Origin: an uncultured Bacteroidales bacterium
GTDB lineage: Bacteria > Bacteroidota > Bacteroidia > Bacteroidales > WCHB1-69
DNA: 64,000 bases
Assembly (NCBI GenBank): GCA_900317715.1
Contig: ONHS01000021.1
Span: forward strand, 17,928-81,927
Direction of reading: 5' to 3'
In this document: in pieces, positions 9,021 to 18,672 of the stretch
Numbering within the stretch: position 1 is the stretch's first letter
Layout of the letters: the number at the start of each line of letters is the position of its first letter
Notes under the pieces: generated by a model
The model's database searches: none
The model's input: the letters and a program-made list of their open reading frames with translations, nothing else
What the model was told of the DNA's origin: nothing
Program-made: the position numbers and the translations under genes

Positions 9021-9057
9021 AAAAAAGTCCGCTACCTTTTCGGCAGCGGACTTTTTT
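9021..9057. terminator. Bidirectional terminator at the 3' end of glycine-rich copy 1
   Basis: A stem AAAGTCCGCT / AGCGGACTTT with an A-tract on one side and a T-tract on the other. The same stem recurs after copy 2 (44771-44809). Confidence 0.85.
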
Positions 9058-9079
9058 ATCAGTAATACTAAACGTACTG

Positions 9080-11538
9080 TTATTCTTCGTTCACTTTCAC
9101 GCAGCGGACGCTGTACTTGTTTGCTTCGGGAGCACCGGAAGGAGTTCCGTTGTCGCAGTTGTAGTTGATCTCGAAGATCACGCCAGTGCCAGCCACATCA
9201 GAGCTTGAGCTGGTCCAGAAGCCTGCGAATGTCAGATGTTTCTGGAACTGATCAGCGGAAGCGTTGTAGAAACCAGGAGCCATAGCGCTGAAGCCAGTCT
9301 CGTTAGTGCCGACATATTCAGGAAGCCAACCCGTGGTAGCTTTCAAATTCTCAACACTACCGGCAACAGCCATCATTGCATTGTACTGAGCCAAAGTGGG
9401 AACAGCCCAACCTTCAGGACAGATGCCTTGGATAGGCGCATTCTCAGGAGAGGTAGCTCTCATCGGCGGGAAAACGTCAGCCAAAGAATAGAGCATGCCG
9501 AAATCGGCGTTTTCAGCGTCCTCATCATAGTAAACTGCATTAGCAGCGCTCATTTTGAGGTTTTCAGCCATCCAGCAGTCGCAACCGATACGAACCGTTG
9601 TGTAGGAGTTGTTTTCAGCATCTTCTGCAATGAGACCTTCACCGCAAACCGGGAATTGGACGGTCACCAGCTGAGTGTCAGTGGTGATAACACCGCATAC
9701 CACATCGACCACGTTCCAAACCACCTTGTAAGGAGTTTCGCTCGGAGCGAGGTCCTTTTCCTGATCCTCAGCTACATAAACAGTATCCACTTCGGTTTCA
9801 GGCAACTCAGGAGCTTTAAGACTGTCAATGTTGAAGGTGCACTCACCATAAGGAAGGGTGATAGTCACAGCCTCGAACTGTTCTTCATAAGAAGGGAATT
9901 CTTTCTTGGAGACAATGAACACATCGTTACAAGGAACGAATTCATCGCAACCCTCGGGTTTAATTAAATAACGGTAACTGGCCGTGTTGACCGTGTCGAA
10001 TTGTGAAGCATGAATCAACACATTATAGGAGCCAGCACCGTGGCTGGGACCATGGGAAATGACATTCCGCCATTCATTGTCGTTATATTTTCTTTGCCAT
10101 TGGATAGTGCCGGACACTTGAGTATTCGCATAAAGAGTGGTTGAATAAGTATTGTTGGGACACACTGTGGTATCATTTCTGCCAATAGTACCGGGGTCGA
10201 AGGAAATGGCTTCATCAACCGTAACGCCATCGGTCGTGTCAGCCAGTTTACACACATTGTCAATAGCCACACCATAGAAATCACCAGTTTCAGTAGGAGT
10301 ATAAGTCAAACCATTAGCATCTGAAATCACTGCATTATCGCCATCCAACCATTGATAGCTGTAGTTGCTACTACCACCAGTAGCTTCCGCCATAATGAGC
10401 GTAGTTCCATTGCAATTAGCGTTTGAAGAAATCGTACCAACTGCCAGCGGAGTGTAAACGGTGAGGTTGGCAATTGTAATATTATCGTTTCCAGTTTCAA
10501 CAACGCTACCGAGAACCTCGATGTTGGCCACGCTACCCGTAGCATTGGTGATTTTTCCTGTTAGCACAAATTGGCTGTTTGCCTCATCGTAAGTGACACC
10601 ATAGTTACTGGCAAAGATACCAACAGGAGCATCAATAAATGCGAGAATAGTGACGTCTTCTGTAGGATCAAGGGATCCGGTTATTTCGACATCCAAAGGA
10701 ATACGGAAATCCACGCCAGAGCAAACGTTTGCTTCAACAGGTTCAATTGCCACAGATCCATCAATTTCGTAGGAGTAGGTCACGATTACTACGCCATTAG
10801 CGCCTGCGCCACCATTGCGTTCGATGTTATTACCAACCACACGAACGCTATAACCTTGTGCGCTTTATTATCGGTGTGGCCGCCCATGCCTGCGATACCG
10901 GCAGGACCTTCAGCATAGCCGCCGTCGCCACTATGGGTCGATAACGTACCATAGCTGCCGTTTGAACCATTACCGCCAGCAGTTGCATTTGCTTGGGGGA
11001 TACAATCAGCAACTTGTCCGCCTAATGCACCATCAAAGTTGTAATAGTTTGGATAGCGGTTTACAGTGTTTTTCTTTACCGGCACAACGGTTTTACCACC
11101 GGCAGCCTTAAGAATGATACCATTAGAACCTGACACGGAGGAGAGATCGCCATCAACATTGGTTGAGCCTCCTTCGCTGGCTGTGCTTGTACCACCTTTA
11201 CCAACGTGAATAGTGTAGCTGGTTTCTTGTGGGTTGGCAACTTCGAGGTAAGCGTATGCACCGCCACCGCCACCGCCGCTGGCAGCTTCACCACCTTGGT
11301 GGTCATAAACATAACCACCGGCACCGCCGGCACCAATAGCCTCAAAACGAATGTTGGTCACCGTGATGGGAATTCCATCCAGTTCGGTAGGCACCGTCCA
11401 GGTGTAGTCACCATTGCCATTCTGCACCTTGAACACCTCTGTCTTGTTGACAGCCGTCTGCGCAGAAAGGCTTCCTACGAATGCGAAAAGGCAGAAAAGT
11501 ACCGCCAAACCGCAAATCTTAAATAAATCCTTTTTCAT
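9080..11538 (-). pseudogene. Secreted glycine-rich / FISUMP-domain protein, copy 1, frameshifted
   Basis: Two adjacent minus-strand frames make one broken gene. The first (from 11538) has a signal peptide (MKKDLFKICG to LSAQ) and a Gly-rich domain with GAGGAGG and GGGGGG runs. It goes out of frame at 10863/10864. The second frame continues with VVGNNI, Ig-like or adhesin-like segments, and a C-terminal FISUMP-type domain (WMAENLKM, CPEGWAVPT, GWLPEY, GFWTSSS, VRCV). Against copy 2 (42914-44752), the break is a 64-base deletion between GATAATAAA and GCGCACAAGG. FISUMP domains are found in surface lipoproteins and adhesins; function is unknown. The break could be real decay or an assembly error. 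Confidence 0.8.
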
Positions 11539-11776
11539 AATAAACGTTTATAAATTATTTTTAATTATTTGGTATTCAATTAGTTATATTGTTTAGTTAG
11601 ACATTCTTAGCTTGCAAAATACTTCAATCGACAAAAATAGTATTTTTTTTGAATCATTCTTCTACACTATCAAAAATAATGAACATGCCGAGTTTCATTA
11701 GTTTGAAATCCACTCCATTCATTATATATACGAATGGGGTCGTAAAATGTTACGTGATTTGTATTGATAAATTGTG

Positions 11777-11784
11777 TATTTTTG
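11777..11784 (+). promoter_or_regulatory. -7 element for gpsA
   Basis: TATTTTTG fits TAnnTTTG, with a TTTG at 11758-11761 as a possible -33 element. It lies 23 bases before the ATG at 11808. This argues against the longer in-frame start at 11649, which would place the promoter inside the gene. Confidence 0.65.
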
Positions 11785-11807
11785 CACGCTTAAAAAATGT
11801 TAAAACG

Positions 11808-12854
11808 ATGAATGAACATCTGTCTCCGTCAATAGCGCCTCGCAGCAAGAAATCACGCGCCCGTTACAGGGTGGCGGTGATCGGCAGCGGCAGTTGGGCG
11901 ACCGCTATTGTGAAGATTATCTCGGTCAACTTGGAGCACATCCACTGGTGGGTTCGCCAGGAGGAAATCGCCGAAAGCATTATCAAATACGGACATAACC
12001 CCAAATACTTGAGCTCCGTCTTCGTCAACCCCGAAGACGTGAAAGTGAGCACCGATATCAAGAGTACAGTCTCCCGCGCAGATTATGTGATTATCGTCAC
12101 GCCATCAGCCTACCTGCACAAGACCCTCGAACCGCTCAAACGTTCACAACTTTCCAAAAAGAAGATCATCCTCGCCGTCAAGGGCATTGTGCCGGAGACC
12201 ATGCAACTCATCAGCGACTACATGCAGTCGCAGTTCAAAGTGCCTCTGGATCAGTTATGTATCATCAGTGGACCGTCGCATGCGGAAGAAATCGCACAGG
12301 AGAAATTCACCTTCCTGACCGCCGCTTCCACGAATCAAGAACTTGCGGAAACGGTGGCGAAGTTCTTCACCACGCGCTACTGCCGCACCTCCGTCTCCAG
12401 CGACGTGATGGGCGCGGAACTCTCCATTGTCCTCAAAAACATCTATGCGCTTGGCGCCGGCATCTACAGTGGTCTTGGTTATGGCGACAACTTCATTGCC
12501 GCCTATGTGGCCAACTGTCTGAAGGAGATGAAGTACTTTGTATCAGAGGTTTACCCTAACGAAAACCGCCATATTTCCGATTCCGTCTATCTCGGCGACC
12601 TTCTCGTGACCGCCTACTCCACTTTCAGCCGCAACCGCCTCTTCGGCATTATGATCGGCCACGGTTTGTCGGTACGCGTGTCGTTGTTGGAGCTGCGCAT
12701 GGTGTCTGAAGGCTACACCGCCTGTCGCTGCGTGCACGAAATCAACAAGAAAATCGGAGCTGAAATCCCGATTGTGGAGACTATCTACGGCATTTTGTAC
12801 GAAAACAACAACGTCTCCTCTGAAATGCAGCGCATCGCCGAACATTTTGTATAA
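11808..12854 (+). CDS. gpsA: NAD(P)H-dependent glycerol-3-phosphate dehydrogenase
   Basis: A 348-residue GpsA, which reduces dihydroxyacetone phosphate to sn-glycerol-3-phosphate for phospholipid synthesis. The Rossmann motif VAVIGSGSWATA is about 20-30 residues from the start. The conserved VKGI, SGPSHAEE (SGPSxAxE form) and LKNIYALGAGI follow in order, as in the family. The open frame extends 53 codons further upstream, but those residues are unlike GpsA and a promoter lies there, so the Met at 11808 is chosen. Its TAA overlaps the next ATG (TAATG). Confidence 0.92.
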   Translation: MNEHLSPSIAPRSKKSRARYRVAVIGSGSWATAIVKIISVNLEHIHWWVRQEEIAESIIKYGHNPKYLSSVFVNPEDVKVSTDIKSTVSRADYVIIVTPSAYLHKTLEPLKRSQLSKKKIILAVKGIVPETMQLISDYMQSQFKVPLDQLCIISGPSHAEEIAQEKFTFLTAASTNQELAETVAKFFTTRYCRTSVSSDVMGAELSIVLKNIYALGAGIYSGLGYGDNFIAAYVANCLKEMKYFVSEVYPNENRHISDSVYLGDLLVTAYSTFSRNRLFGIMIGHGLSVRVSLLELRMVSEGYTACRCVHEINKKIGAEIPIVETIYGILYENNNVSSEMQRIAEHFV

Positions 12855-13795
12855 TGATTCGTTACCTCAAACATTCCGAGATCGATTCCGAAAAATGGAA
12901 CCAGACTGTGCGTAATAGTCTGTCTCCTAACGTATTGGCAGAATACGAGTTGTTAGATCTGCTCACGGGTGACGACACCTGGCATGCACTCGTCAATGAC
13001 GACTACCAGGCCGTGATGCCGCTCCCGACCCGCCAAAAAGGAGTGTTAAAATATGTTTACACACCGTTCTTTCTGCCGCAGATGGGCATCTTCTATCGAC
13101 AAGATATCCGAATGTCGGTTTATGTCCACTTTCTTGAAGAGATCTCCAAGCATTATGTGCTGGCCGATGTGCTCATGAACGAACAAAATGCTCAGGATAT
13201 TGATGAAGAATTCCCGCCTCATTTTGTCTCCTACACATTGTCGATGCATCTACCTTACAATGAGCTATATAGCCAATTCCACGAGAACACGAAGCGGAAC
13301 ATTAAGGCGGCGCAGAAGCACCAGTGCCGAATCACGGTGCAGGAGGAGAAGGTGGCGGACATTATTGCACTTTTCCGCACGAACAAGGGTTCGGAGGAGG
13401 CCGTCAACTTTCGCAACGACGATTACACGAGATTGCAGAAGGTATCTGATTACTTGCTGGAACACAATCTGTTAGAAATTTACGGAGTACGGACGAACGA
13501 CAACAAACTGGCGGCAGGTGCTTTATTCGTGAAAGACGGGAAACGCCGTTGGTTCTGGTTCTCCGGTCGCGACAACCAACTTTCAGAGTGCAAACCCATG
13601 TTCCTGTTGCTCGACGCTTATATCCGCGACCACGCGGAATCTGACCTCGACCTCGACTTCAATGGATCTTCTAATCCGAACGTCGCACGGCTGTACCAGG
13701 GTTTCGGAGGCGCAAAACGCCTCATCCCGTTCATTCGGCTATTCAAAAACAAACTTTGGGAAATAATCCTATCAAAATGGTTATCGAAATTATAA
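12854..13795 (+). CDS. GNAT/FemAB-like acyltransferase-fold protein
   Basis: A 313-residue cytoplasmic protein. The segment FHENTKRNIKAAQK at about 140-153, followed by a second GNAT-like half (YGVRTNDNKLAAGALFV, then FNGSSNPNVARLYQGFGG at about 275-292), is the pattern of the FemAB/BioF2-like acetyltransferase-fold family. These families include peptidoglycan bridge-forming aminoacyltransferases and uncharacterised relatives. The substrate is not evident. The start codon shares one base with the gpsA stop, so the two genes are coupled. Confidence 0.65.
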   Translation: MIRYLKHSEIDSEKWNQTVRNSLSPNVLAEYELLDLLTGDDTWHALVNDDYQAVMPLPTRQKGVLKYVYTPFFLPQMGIFYRQDIRMSVYVHFLEEISKHYVLADVLMNEQNAQDIDEEFPPHFVSYTLSMHLPYNELYSQFHENTKRNIKAAQKHQCRITVQEEKVADIIALFRTNKGSEEAVNFRNDDYTRLQKVSDYLLEHNLLEIYGVRTNDNKLAAGALFVKDGKRRWFWFSGRDNQLSECKPMFLLLDAYIRDHAESDLDLDFNGSSNPNVARLYQGFGGAKRLIPFIRLFKNKLWEIILSKWLSKL

Positions 13796-13818
13796 CCGTG
13801 TAACCGTTAACCATTATT

Positions 13819-13853
13819 CCTAGGGCTCGCTACTCTCACCCTAGGCTAACATA
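13819..13853. repeat. CCTAGGG intergenic element, copy 1
   Basis: CCTAGGGCTCGCT, a short spacer, then CACCCTAGGCTAACATA. It forms a CCTAGGG / CCCTAGG hairpin. A near-identical copy is at 39855-39890, 3' of gldD and before rpoD. It lies between two convergent genes. Confidence 0.8.
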
Positions 13854-13879
13854 GGTCGTTTTGGAATAAATATTAACCG

Positions 13880-14635
13880 TTATTCTTCGCCTTTAAGGAT
13901 ATCTGCAATATGGATAATCCCCAAATCCACATTGTGTTGCTGCTTGAAAGCATCCATGAGTTGGAGACAATGGATGTCGGTGGAGGTGATGTATTCAGCG
14001 CCTTGATCGTATGCGCGCTGCACGATTTCACCGGTCATTTTCTCGGTGGCATCGGGGTTGAGCATGGGGAAACGACCATTGGCACCGCAACAACCGTGTA
14101 CTTCCGTGTCTTCTATCAAATCCAGCCCCCGAGTGTTCTTCAGCAGGGTTTCGGGCGCATGGTTATCCGGATAAAGATGACGCGCCGCACACGATTTGAA
14201 ATAGAATACCCGATGCGGGAATGTGTTTCCTAACGAATTAACGTTCAAAACGTTGACAATGTAATCGCACAACTCACGAACATTGCTTACGAATGTGCTC
14301 AGTTCATTGGGCAGGGTGGAATTCTTGAGAATGAGGTCGTAATAGCGACGCATGAAGCCAGCACAAGCTGTGTCTGGAATCACCACAGGGAACTTTGATT
14401 TGTGCAGTTCGCAATACTCCGTGTAGGATTTGATGACCTGATAGCCTAAGTCCTTGGCGTACTGCATTTCCCCTTCCATAAAAAACCGACGACCGCAACA
14501 GGTGCTCTCCATCTCATAATGGCTGAACTGACCAAGGCGGTCCAGCACTTCAATCACGCTGGAAACCGTTTCCGCCTGGAACAAATCCATCTGACACGGA
14601 ACGTACAAAAACACTGTCTGTTTCGAATCGCCCAT
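13880..14635 (-). CDS. CCG-domain (Fe-S)-binding protein, LutA/GlpC-like
   Basis: A 251-residue protein with two cysteine-rich CCG domains: STCCGRRFF near residue 47 and HGCCGANGRF near residue 187. Each is paired with an upstream Cys (VPCQMD near 13 and KSCAARHLYP near 148). This is the LutA/YkgE type of subunit, which binds an Fe-S cluster and in known cases acts in lactate or glycolate oxidation or in heterodisulfide reductase-like electron transfer. No LutB or LutC partner lies next to it here, so the partner and substrate are unknown. Confidence 0.82.
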   Translation of the reverse strand: MGDSKQTVFLYVPCQMDLFQAETVSSVIEVLDRLGQFSHYEMESTCCGRRFFMEGEMQYAKDLGYQVIKSYTEYCELHKSKFPVVIPDTACAGFMRRYYDLILKNSTLPNELSTFVSNVRELCDYIVNVLNVNSLGNTFPHRVFYFKSCAARHLYPDNHAPETLLKNTRGLDLIEDTEVHGCCGANGRFPMLNPDATEKMTGEIVQRAYDQGAEYITSTDIHCLQLMDAFKQQHNVDLGIIHIADILKGEE

Positions 14636-14640
14636 TGTTT

Positions 14641-14690
14641 GGTTTAAGGTTTATAGTTTATGGTTTAGGGGTTAGACGGTTAAACGGTTA
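14641..14690. repeat. 7-base tandem array (GGTTTAN type)
   Basis: In-phase units GGTTTAA, GGTTTAT, AGTTTAT, GGTTTAG, GGGTTAG, then looser ACGGTTA units. It lies between the nrdJ 3' end and the CCG-protein start, both on the minus strand. Confidence 0.8.
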
Positions 14691-14723
14691 GTCTTATCAT
14701 CATCTTTTCACACGTCACACGTC

Positions 14724-17438
14724 TTAATTTCCGCATTTTGCGTAGCCGCAGTTCGAACACGTCAAACATCCTTCCTTGAATTCCATCGTGTCTTTCTGGT
14801 GGCAGTTGGGACATTCTACGCCTTTCTGACGCGTACCATCCTGGATGAATTTCTTCAGGGCGCGGCAGACGCCATTACGCCATGAGTTGATGCTCTCCTG
14901 ACGGAAGTTGAGGCCTGAAATGATATTCACAACGTGGTTCACGGGGATGCCGTTGCGCAACAACGCGGAGGTCATCTTGGCGTAGTTCCAGAACTCTTGG
15001 TCGAAGCAACGATCCAAACCACGCAAAATCACTTCGTAACCCGCCTTGTCTTGGTAGATGAAGTCGTAAGACTTCGTACCATCATCGTGGCGATTCTTCA
15101 CAATCGTGCCGTGATCGACCCACTTGGGCAACAGGAAGCTCTCGTCGCCCGTCTTACCAGTGAAAATCTCGTAAGGTTTGTCGTTATAGATACCGATGTA
15201 CGCCACCCAATCCTCATTATTGTTCTTGAAATGGATGACATCAGCGTGCAGCTCGCGCGGACGCTTGAAGTTCTTCGGTTTCTCCTCTTCCTGTTTGGGT
15301 TTTTGATCGATGGAATTGAGCACACCATCGCGGGAGCCTTCGCGATAGACGGTCAGACCCTTGCAACCCACCTCCCATGCTTTCATGTAGAGGTCACCGA
15401 CCACCTCTTCGGTGATGTCGGCGGGCAGGTTGACGGTCACAGAGATGGAGTGGTCCACCCACTTCTGCACAGAGCCTTGCAACTCGACTTTCTTGATGTA
15501 GTCGGTGTCGGCGGCGGTGGCTTTGTAGTAAGGTGACTGATCCACGAGTGCGAGCACATCCTTTTCGTCCATGCTCTTCAGTTGCTCCAACGTGTAACCT
15601 TTGGTTTCAGCCCAAACCACGAATTTGTGGTGGAACACCATGTACTCCTCGAACATGTCGCCCACAGTGTCTTTCACCACCGTTTTCTTGGATGCCATGT
15701 CGTTGGGGTTGATTTTTCTGCGGCGTTTATACACCACATTGAAAGCGGGTTCAATACCAGAAGTGGTTTGTGTACAAATACTTACGCTTCCCGTAGGCGC
15801 GATGGTGAGCAGGGCGATGTTACGACGACCATAACGAATCATATCATCGTAAAGTTTCGGATCTGCGTCACGCAAACGTTGGATGAAGGGGTTGTGACCC
15901 TCTTTGATGCAGCTGTAGATCGGGAATGCACCGCGCTCCTTGGCCATCGTGACAGAGGAACGGTAAGCGGCGAGCGCCAGCTGTTTGTGCACTTCCGTAG
16001 AGAAAGCATTGGCCTCGTCGGTGCCGTAGGTCAGGCCGAGGGCGGCGAGCATGTCGCCTTCTGCAGTGATACCCAGACCAGTACGACGGCCTTTGAGGGA
16101 CTGTTTGCGGATCTTGAGCCAGAGTTCCTTTTCTACCCGTTTCACAGACTCACTCTCGGGATCGCTCTCAATCTTGGAGAGGATGGAGTCGATTTTCTCC
16201 AATTCCAGGTCGATGATGTCGTCCATCAGACGTTGCGCGCACTGCACATGCTGACGGAAACGCGGCATGTTGAAAGTAGCGTTGTCGGTGAACGGATTAT
16301 CGACGTAACTGTAGAGGTTCATGGAGATCAAACGGCAGCTGTCGTAAGGACAGAGCGGAATCTCACCGCAAGGGTTTGTGGAAACCGTCTCGAAGCCTTC
16401 GTCCTGATAGCAGTCGGGGATGGACTCCTTGCGGATGTTGTCCCAGAAGAGGACGCCGGGTTCGGCGGATTTCCACGCGTTGTGGATGATTTTGTCCCAC
16501 AATTTCTTCGCATCAATCGATTTTACCACCTTCGGGTCATTGCTATTGATGGGATATTGTTGGGTATAAGAGGTATGGTTTTGGACGCTTTGCATGAATT
16601 CATCATCCACTCTCACGGAGACGTTTGCTCCGGTGACTTTGCCTTGTGTCATTTTGGCATCTATAAACTGTTCAGCATCAGGATGTTTGATAGAAATGGA
16701 AAGCATCAAAGCACCGCGACGGCCATCCTGAGCCACTTCGCGGGTTGAGTTGGAGAAGCGTTCCATGAAGGGCACGATGCCCGTAGAGGTTTGTGCGCAG
16801 TTCTGCACGTGACTGCCGGAAGGACGAATGTCGGACATATCATGACCCACGCCGCCACGACGTTTCATCAACTGTACTTGCTCCTCGTCCATCTTCATAA
16901 TACCGCCATATGAATCTGCGTGACCGTTGTTGCCGATCACGAAACAGTTGGAAAGAGAAACCACTTGGTACTTGTTGCCGATGCCAGCCATTGGGCTGCC
17001 CTGCGGAATCACATATTTAAAGTGGTCGAAAAGACCGAAGATTTCCTCTTCACTCATCGGGTTGGCATAGCGACGCTCAATACGGGCGAACTCGCGGGCC
17101 ATGCGACGATGCATATCCTCGGGCGTGCGTTCCACCAACTCGCCATTGGCGTTCTTCAGCGCGTATTTGTCAATCCAAACGCCAGCGGCTAATTCGTCGC
17201 CGCCGAAATAGCGGACCACATCCGGGAAAATCTCCTCCTTGGTATAGACCACCTCGGCGGAAACTTCCTCCTCTTTGTTTTCAGGTTGCACCACCCCGGA
17301 TTCCTGCGCATACTTCTGCATGACGGAACTGCGGTTGGCGATTAATTCACTCATCGAATTTTGCAGCTGTTTGTTCAACATTTCCTGCTCCACTTCCTCA
17401 TCATTCACTGCACTGAAAAGAGATAAATCTTCACTCAT
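14724..17438 (-). CDS. nrdJ: Adenosylcobalamin-dependent ribonucleotide reductase (class II)
   Basis: A 904-residue class II ribonucleotide reductase, which makes deoxynucleotides using coenzyme B12 and needs no oxygen. Evidence: the RNR barrel with NPCGEIPLCPYDSCRLISMNL, the SNCFVIGNNGHADSYGGI and RRGGVGHDMSDIRPSG blocks, and a C-terminal Cys-rich zinc-ribbon tail (CPNC near the end, then CLTCSNCGYAKCGN). The open frame extends 40 codons further upstream, but MSEDLSLFSAVNDEE at 17438 is the natural start. I looked for a cobalamin riboswitch in the upstream gap and saw none. An inverted repeat (17640-17667) is the main upstream feature. Confidence 0.93.
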   Translation of the reverse strand: MSEDLSLFSAVNDEEVEQEMLNKQLQNSMSELIANRSSVMQKYAQESGVVQPENKEEEVSAEVVYTKEEIFPDVVRYFGGDELAAGVWIDKYALKNANGELVERTPEDMHRRMAREFARIERRYANPMSEEEIFGLFDHFKYVIPQGSPMAGIGNKYQVVSLSNCFVIGNNGHADSYGGIMKMDEEQVQLMKRRGGVGHDMSDIRPSGSHVQNCAQTSTGIVPFMERFSNSTREVAQDGRRGALMLSISIKHPDAEQFIDAKMTQGKVTGANVSVRVDDEFMQSVQNHTSYTQQYPINSNDPKVVKSIDAKKLWDKIIHNAWKSAEPGVLFWDNIRKESIPDCYQDEGFETVSTNPCGEIPLCPYDSCRLISMNLYSYVDNPFTDNATFNMPRFRQHVQCAQRLMDDIIDLELEKIDSILSKIESDPESESVKRVEKELWLKIRKQSLKGRRTGLGITAEGDMLAALGLTYGTDEANAFSTEVHKQLALAAYRSSVTMAKERGAFPIYSCIKEGHNPFIQRLRDADPKLYDDMIRYGRRNIALLTIAPTGSVSICTQTTSGIEPAFNVVYKRRRKINPNDMASKKTVVKDTVGDMFEEYMVFHHKFVVWAETKGYTLEQLKSMDEKDVLALVDQSPYYKATAADTDYIKKVELQGSVQKWVDHSISVTVNLPADITEEVVGDLYMKAWEVGCKGLTVYREGSRDGVLNSIDQKPKQEEEKPKNFKRPRELHADVIHFKNNNEDWVAYIGIYNDKPYEIFTGKTGDESFLLPKWVDHGTIVKNRHDDGTKSYDFIYQDKAGYEVILRGLDRCFDQEFWNYAKMTSALLRNGIPVNHVVNIISGLNFRQESINSWRNGVCRALKKFIQDGTRQKGVECPNCHQKDTMEFKEGCLTCSNCGYAKCGN

Positions 17439-17639
17439 AATAATATGGCGGTTTTTGGTTTTTCTATCTTTTGCAAATTTGGCATTTTCGCTCGAAAAAA
17501 CGCTCATTTCACACTTCCAATCTCTTAGAAAAATAGTTATTTGGCTGACTATCAACACATTATAGAAACGCAGAAGCGCTTATTTCGAGATTGCTAAAAT
17601 AGATAATTGAATCGTATTTATCACCCTCTACCCACCGCT

Positions 17640-17667
17640 AATTATTAACAAAAAGCCGTTAATAATT
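17640..17667. promoter_or_regulatory. Perfect 10-base inverted repeat upstream of nrdJ
   Basis: AATTATTAAC at 17640-17649 and GTTAATAATT at 17658-17667, with an 8-base spacer. A third half-site ATTATTAAC is at 17679-17687. This could be an operator or a weak hairpin terminator for prmA. It lies in the 293-base gap between prmA and nrdJ, where no gene is seen. Confidence 0.5.
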
Positions 17668-17731
17668 TTTATGGATTGATTATTAACGACTTATTTTGAA
17701 AAAAAAATTTTTGGCACAAAATTTACTTCAT

Positions 17732-18571
17732 TCAGATTTTTTCAAACTTTGCGGCCACCCATTTGTCCTTCGTTTTGTGGTCGATGTATTTGAGGCCATT
17801 TTGGGCGCAACAGTAGTGCAAAGCGGGCAAATCCTGTTCGTAGAAACCGCTGAGGAAAAGTAACGCTTTGTCATTCATACACTTAACGTATTGTGGAATA
17901 TCTTGTAGCAAGATGTTGCGATTGATGTTGGCCAGAATGATGTCGTAACTTTCATTGCCGAGCAACGAAGCATCGCCCAGCAAGACTTTCAATTGTTCGC
18001 AATGATTGTGTTGCGCATTTTCCACGCCATTCCGGTAAGCCCATTCGTCGTTGTCGATGGCCGTGACGGGGGTCGCCCCCTTCATGGTGGCAAGGATAGC
18101 CAGCACACCCGTACCCGCGCCCATGTCAAGCACCGCCTTGCCTCGCACGTCGGTTTCCAACAGGTAGGAAACCATCTGTGCGGTAGTGGCGTGGTGCGCC
18201 GTTCCGAACGACATCTTAGGTTCAATCACGATTTCGTAATTCGCATCCGTGCGCGCAGGGTGGAAGGGAGCGCGAATGTAGCATCCCTCGATCATCACCG
18301 GCTCGTAATTGGCCTCCCAAGCGGCATTCCAGTCCTTGTCTTCCATCTGGGCCACCGAATAGGAAACCTTTACCTCCGGAAACTGCTGCGCATCCAGCAT
18401 ATCCTTGAAAACGTCTTCCTGATAGTCCTTTTCGGGAATGTAGCAAAGAAGCTCGTTCTCGTTTTCGCCGTCCATGAAACTGTCACATCCAGCCTCCGCC
18501 ATCAACGAGGTGAAAATCTCCTTCCACGGATCGGCGGGGGTAATATTCAATTTGATCTCCAAATATTTCAT
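17732..18571 (-). CDS. prmA: Ribosomal protein L11 methyltransferase
   Basis: A 279-residue PrmA, which trimethylates ribosomal protein L11 using S-adenosylmethionine. The C-terminal methyltransferase core has VLDMGAGTGVLAILA (motif I) at about 147-161, AIDNDEWA after it, and ILANINRNIL (the NxxN-type catalytic loop) at about 214-223. The MSFGTAHHATT segment before it is characteristic of PrmA (FGTGxHxTT). Met3 (MKYLEIK) is chosen over the upstream MYM. Confidence 0.93.
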   Translation of the reverse strand: MKYLEIKLNITPADPWKEIFTSLMAEAGCDSFMDGENENELLCYIPEKDYQEDVFKDMLDAQQFPEVKVSYSVAQMEDKDWNAAWEANYEPVMIEGCYIRAPFHPARTDANYEIVIEPKMSFGTAHHATTAQMVSYLLETDVRGKAVLDMGAGTGVLAILATMKGATPVTAIDNDEWAYRNGVENAQHNHCEQLKVLLGDASLLGNESYDIILANINRNILLQDIPQYVKCMNDKALLFLSGFYEQDLPALHYCCAQNGLKYIDHKTKDKWVAAKFEKI

Positions 18572-18610
18572 ATACAATACATTATCAATACGGAAATACC
18601 ACCATTATGT

Positions 18611-18670
18611 ACAAGGGCTTATGCCCTTGCCTGTAATATGTCAGCCCTAACGGGCTTCTTAAGGAAGAGG
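18611..18670. repeat. AAGGGCTTATGCCCTT intergenic element
   Basis: Two small hairpins in series (AAGGGC / GCCCTT, then AGCCC / GGGCT), joined by AATATGTC and ending in CTTAAGGAAGAG. The end matches the tail of the element before rpoD (GGGCTGCTTAAGGAATAG at about 39904), so both belong to one family of dispersed elements. It sits just 3' of the PepSY-like gene. Confidence 0.7.
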
Positions 18671-18672
18671 TT

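Noticed and set aside
9236..9967. A 243-codon plus-strand frame opposite glycine-rich copy 1
   Set aside because: Shadow of the FISUMP and Ig-like coding region on the minus strand.
9080..10840. Treating the two halves of glycine-rich copy 1 as two separate genes
   Set aside because: The second half lacks a signal peptide and its start falls in mid-domain; comparison with copy 2 shows one gene split by a deletion.
11649..11807. The longer N-terminal extension of gpsA
   Set aside because: A good TAnnTTTG promoter lies inside the extension and its residues do not match the family.
15582..16748. A 388-codon plus-strand open frame opposite nrdJ
   Set aside because: Fully inside the nrdJ coding region on the other strand, with a His/Arg/Val-rich low-information peptide.
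17439..17731. A cobalamin riboswitch upstream of the B12-dependent nrdJ
   Set aside because: I found no B12-box-like segment or the expected folded core in this gap; the inverted repeat there is of a different kind.
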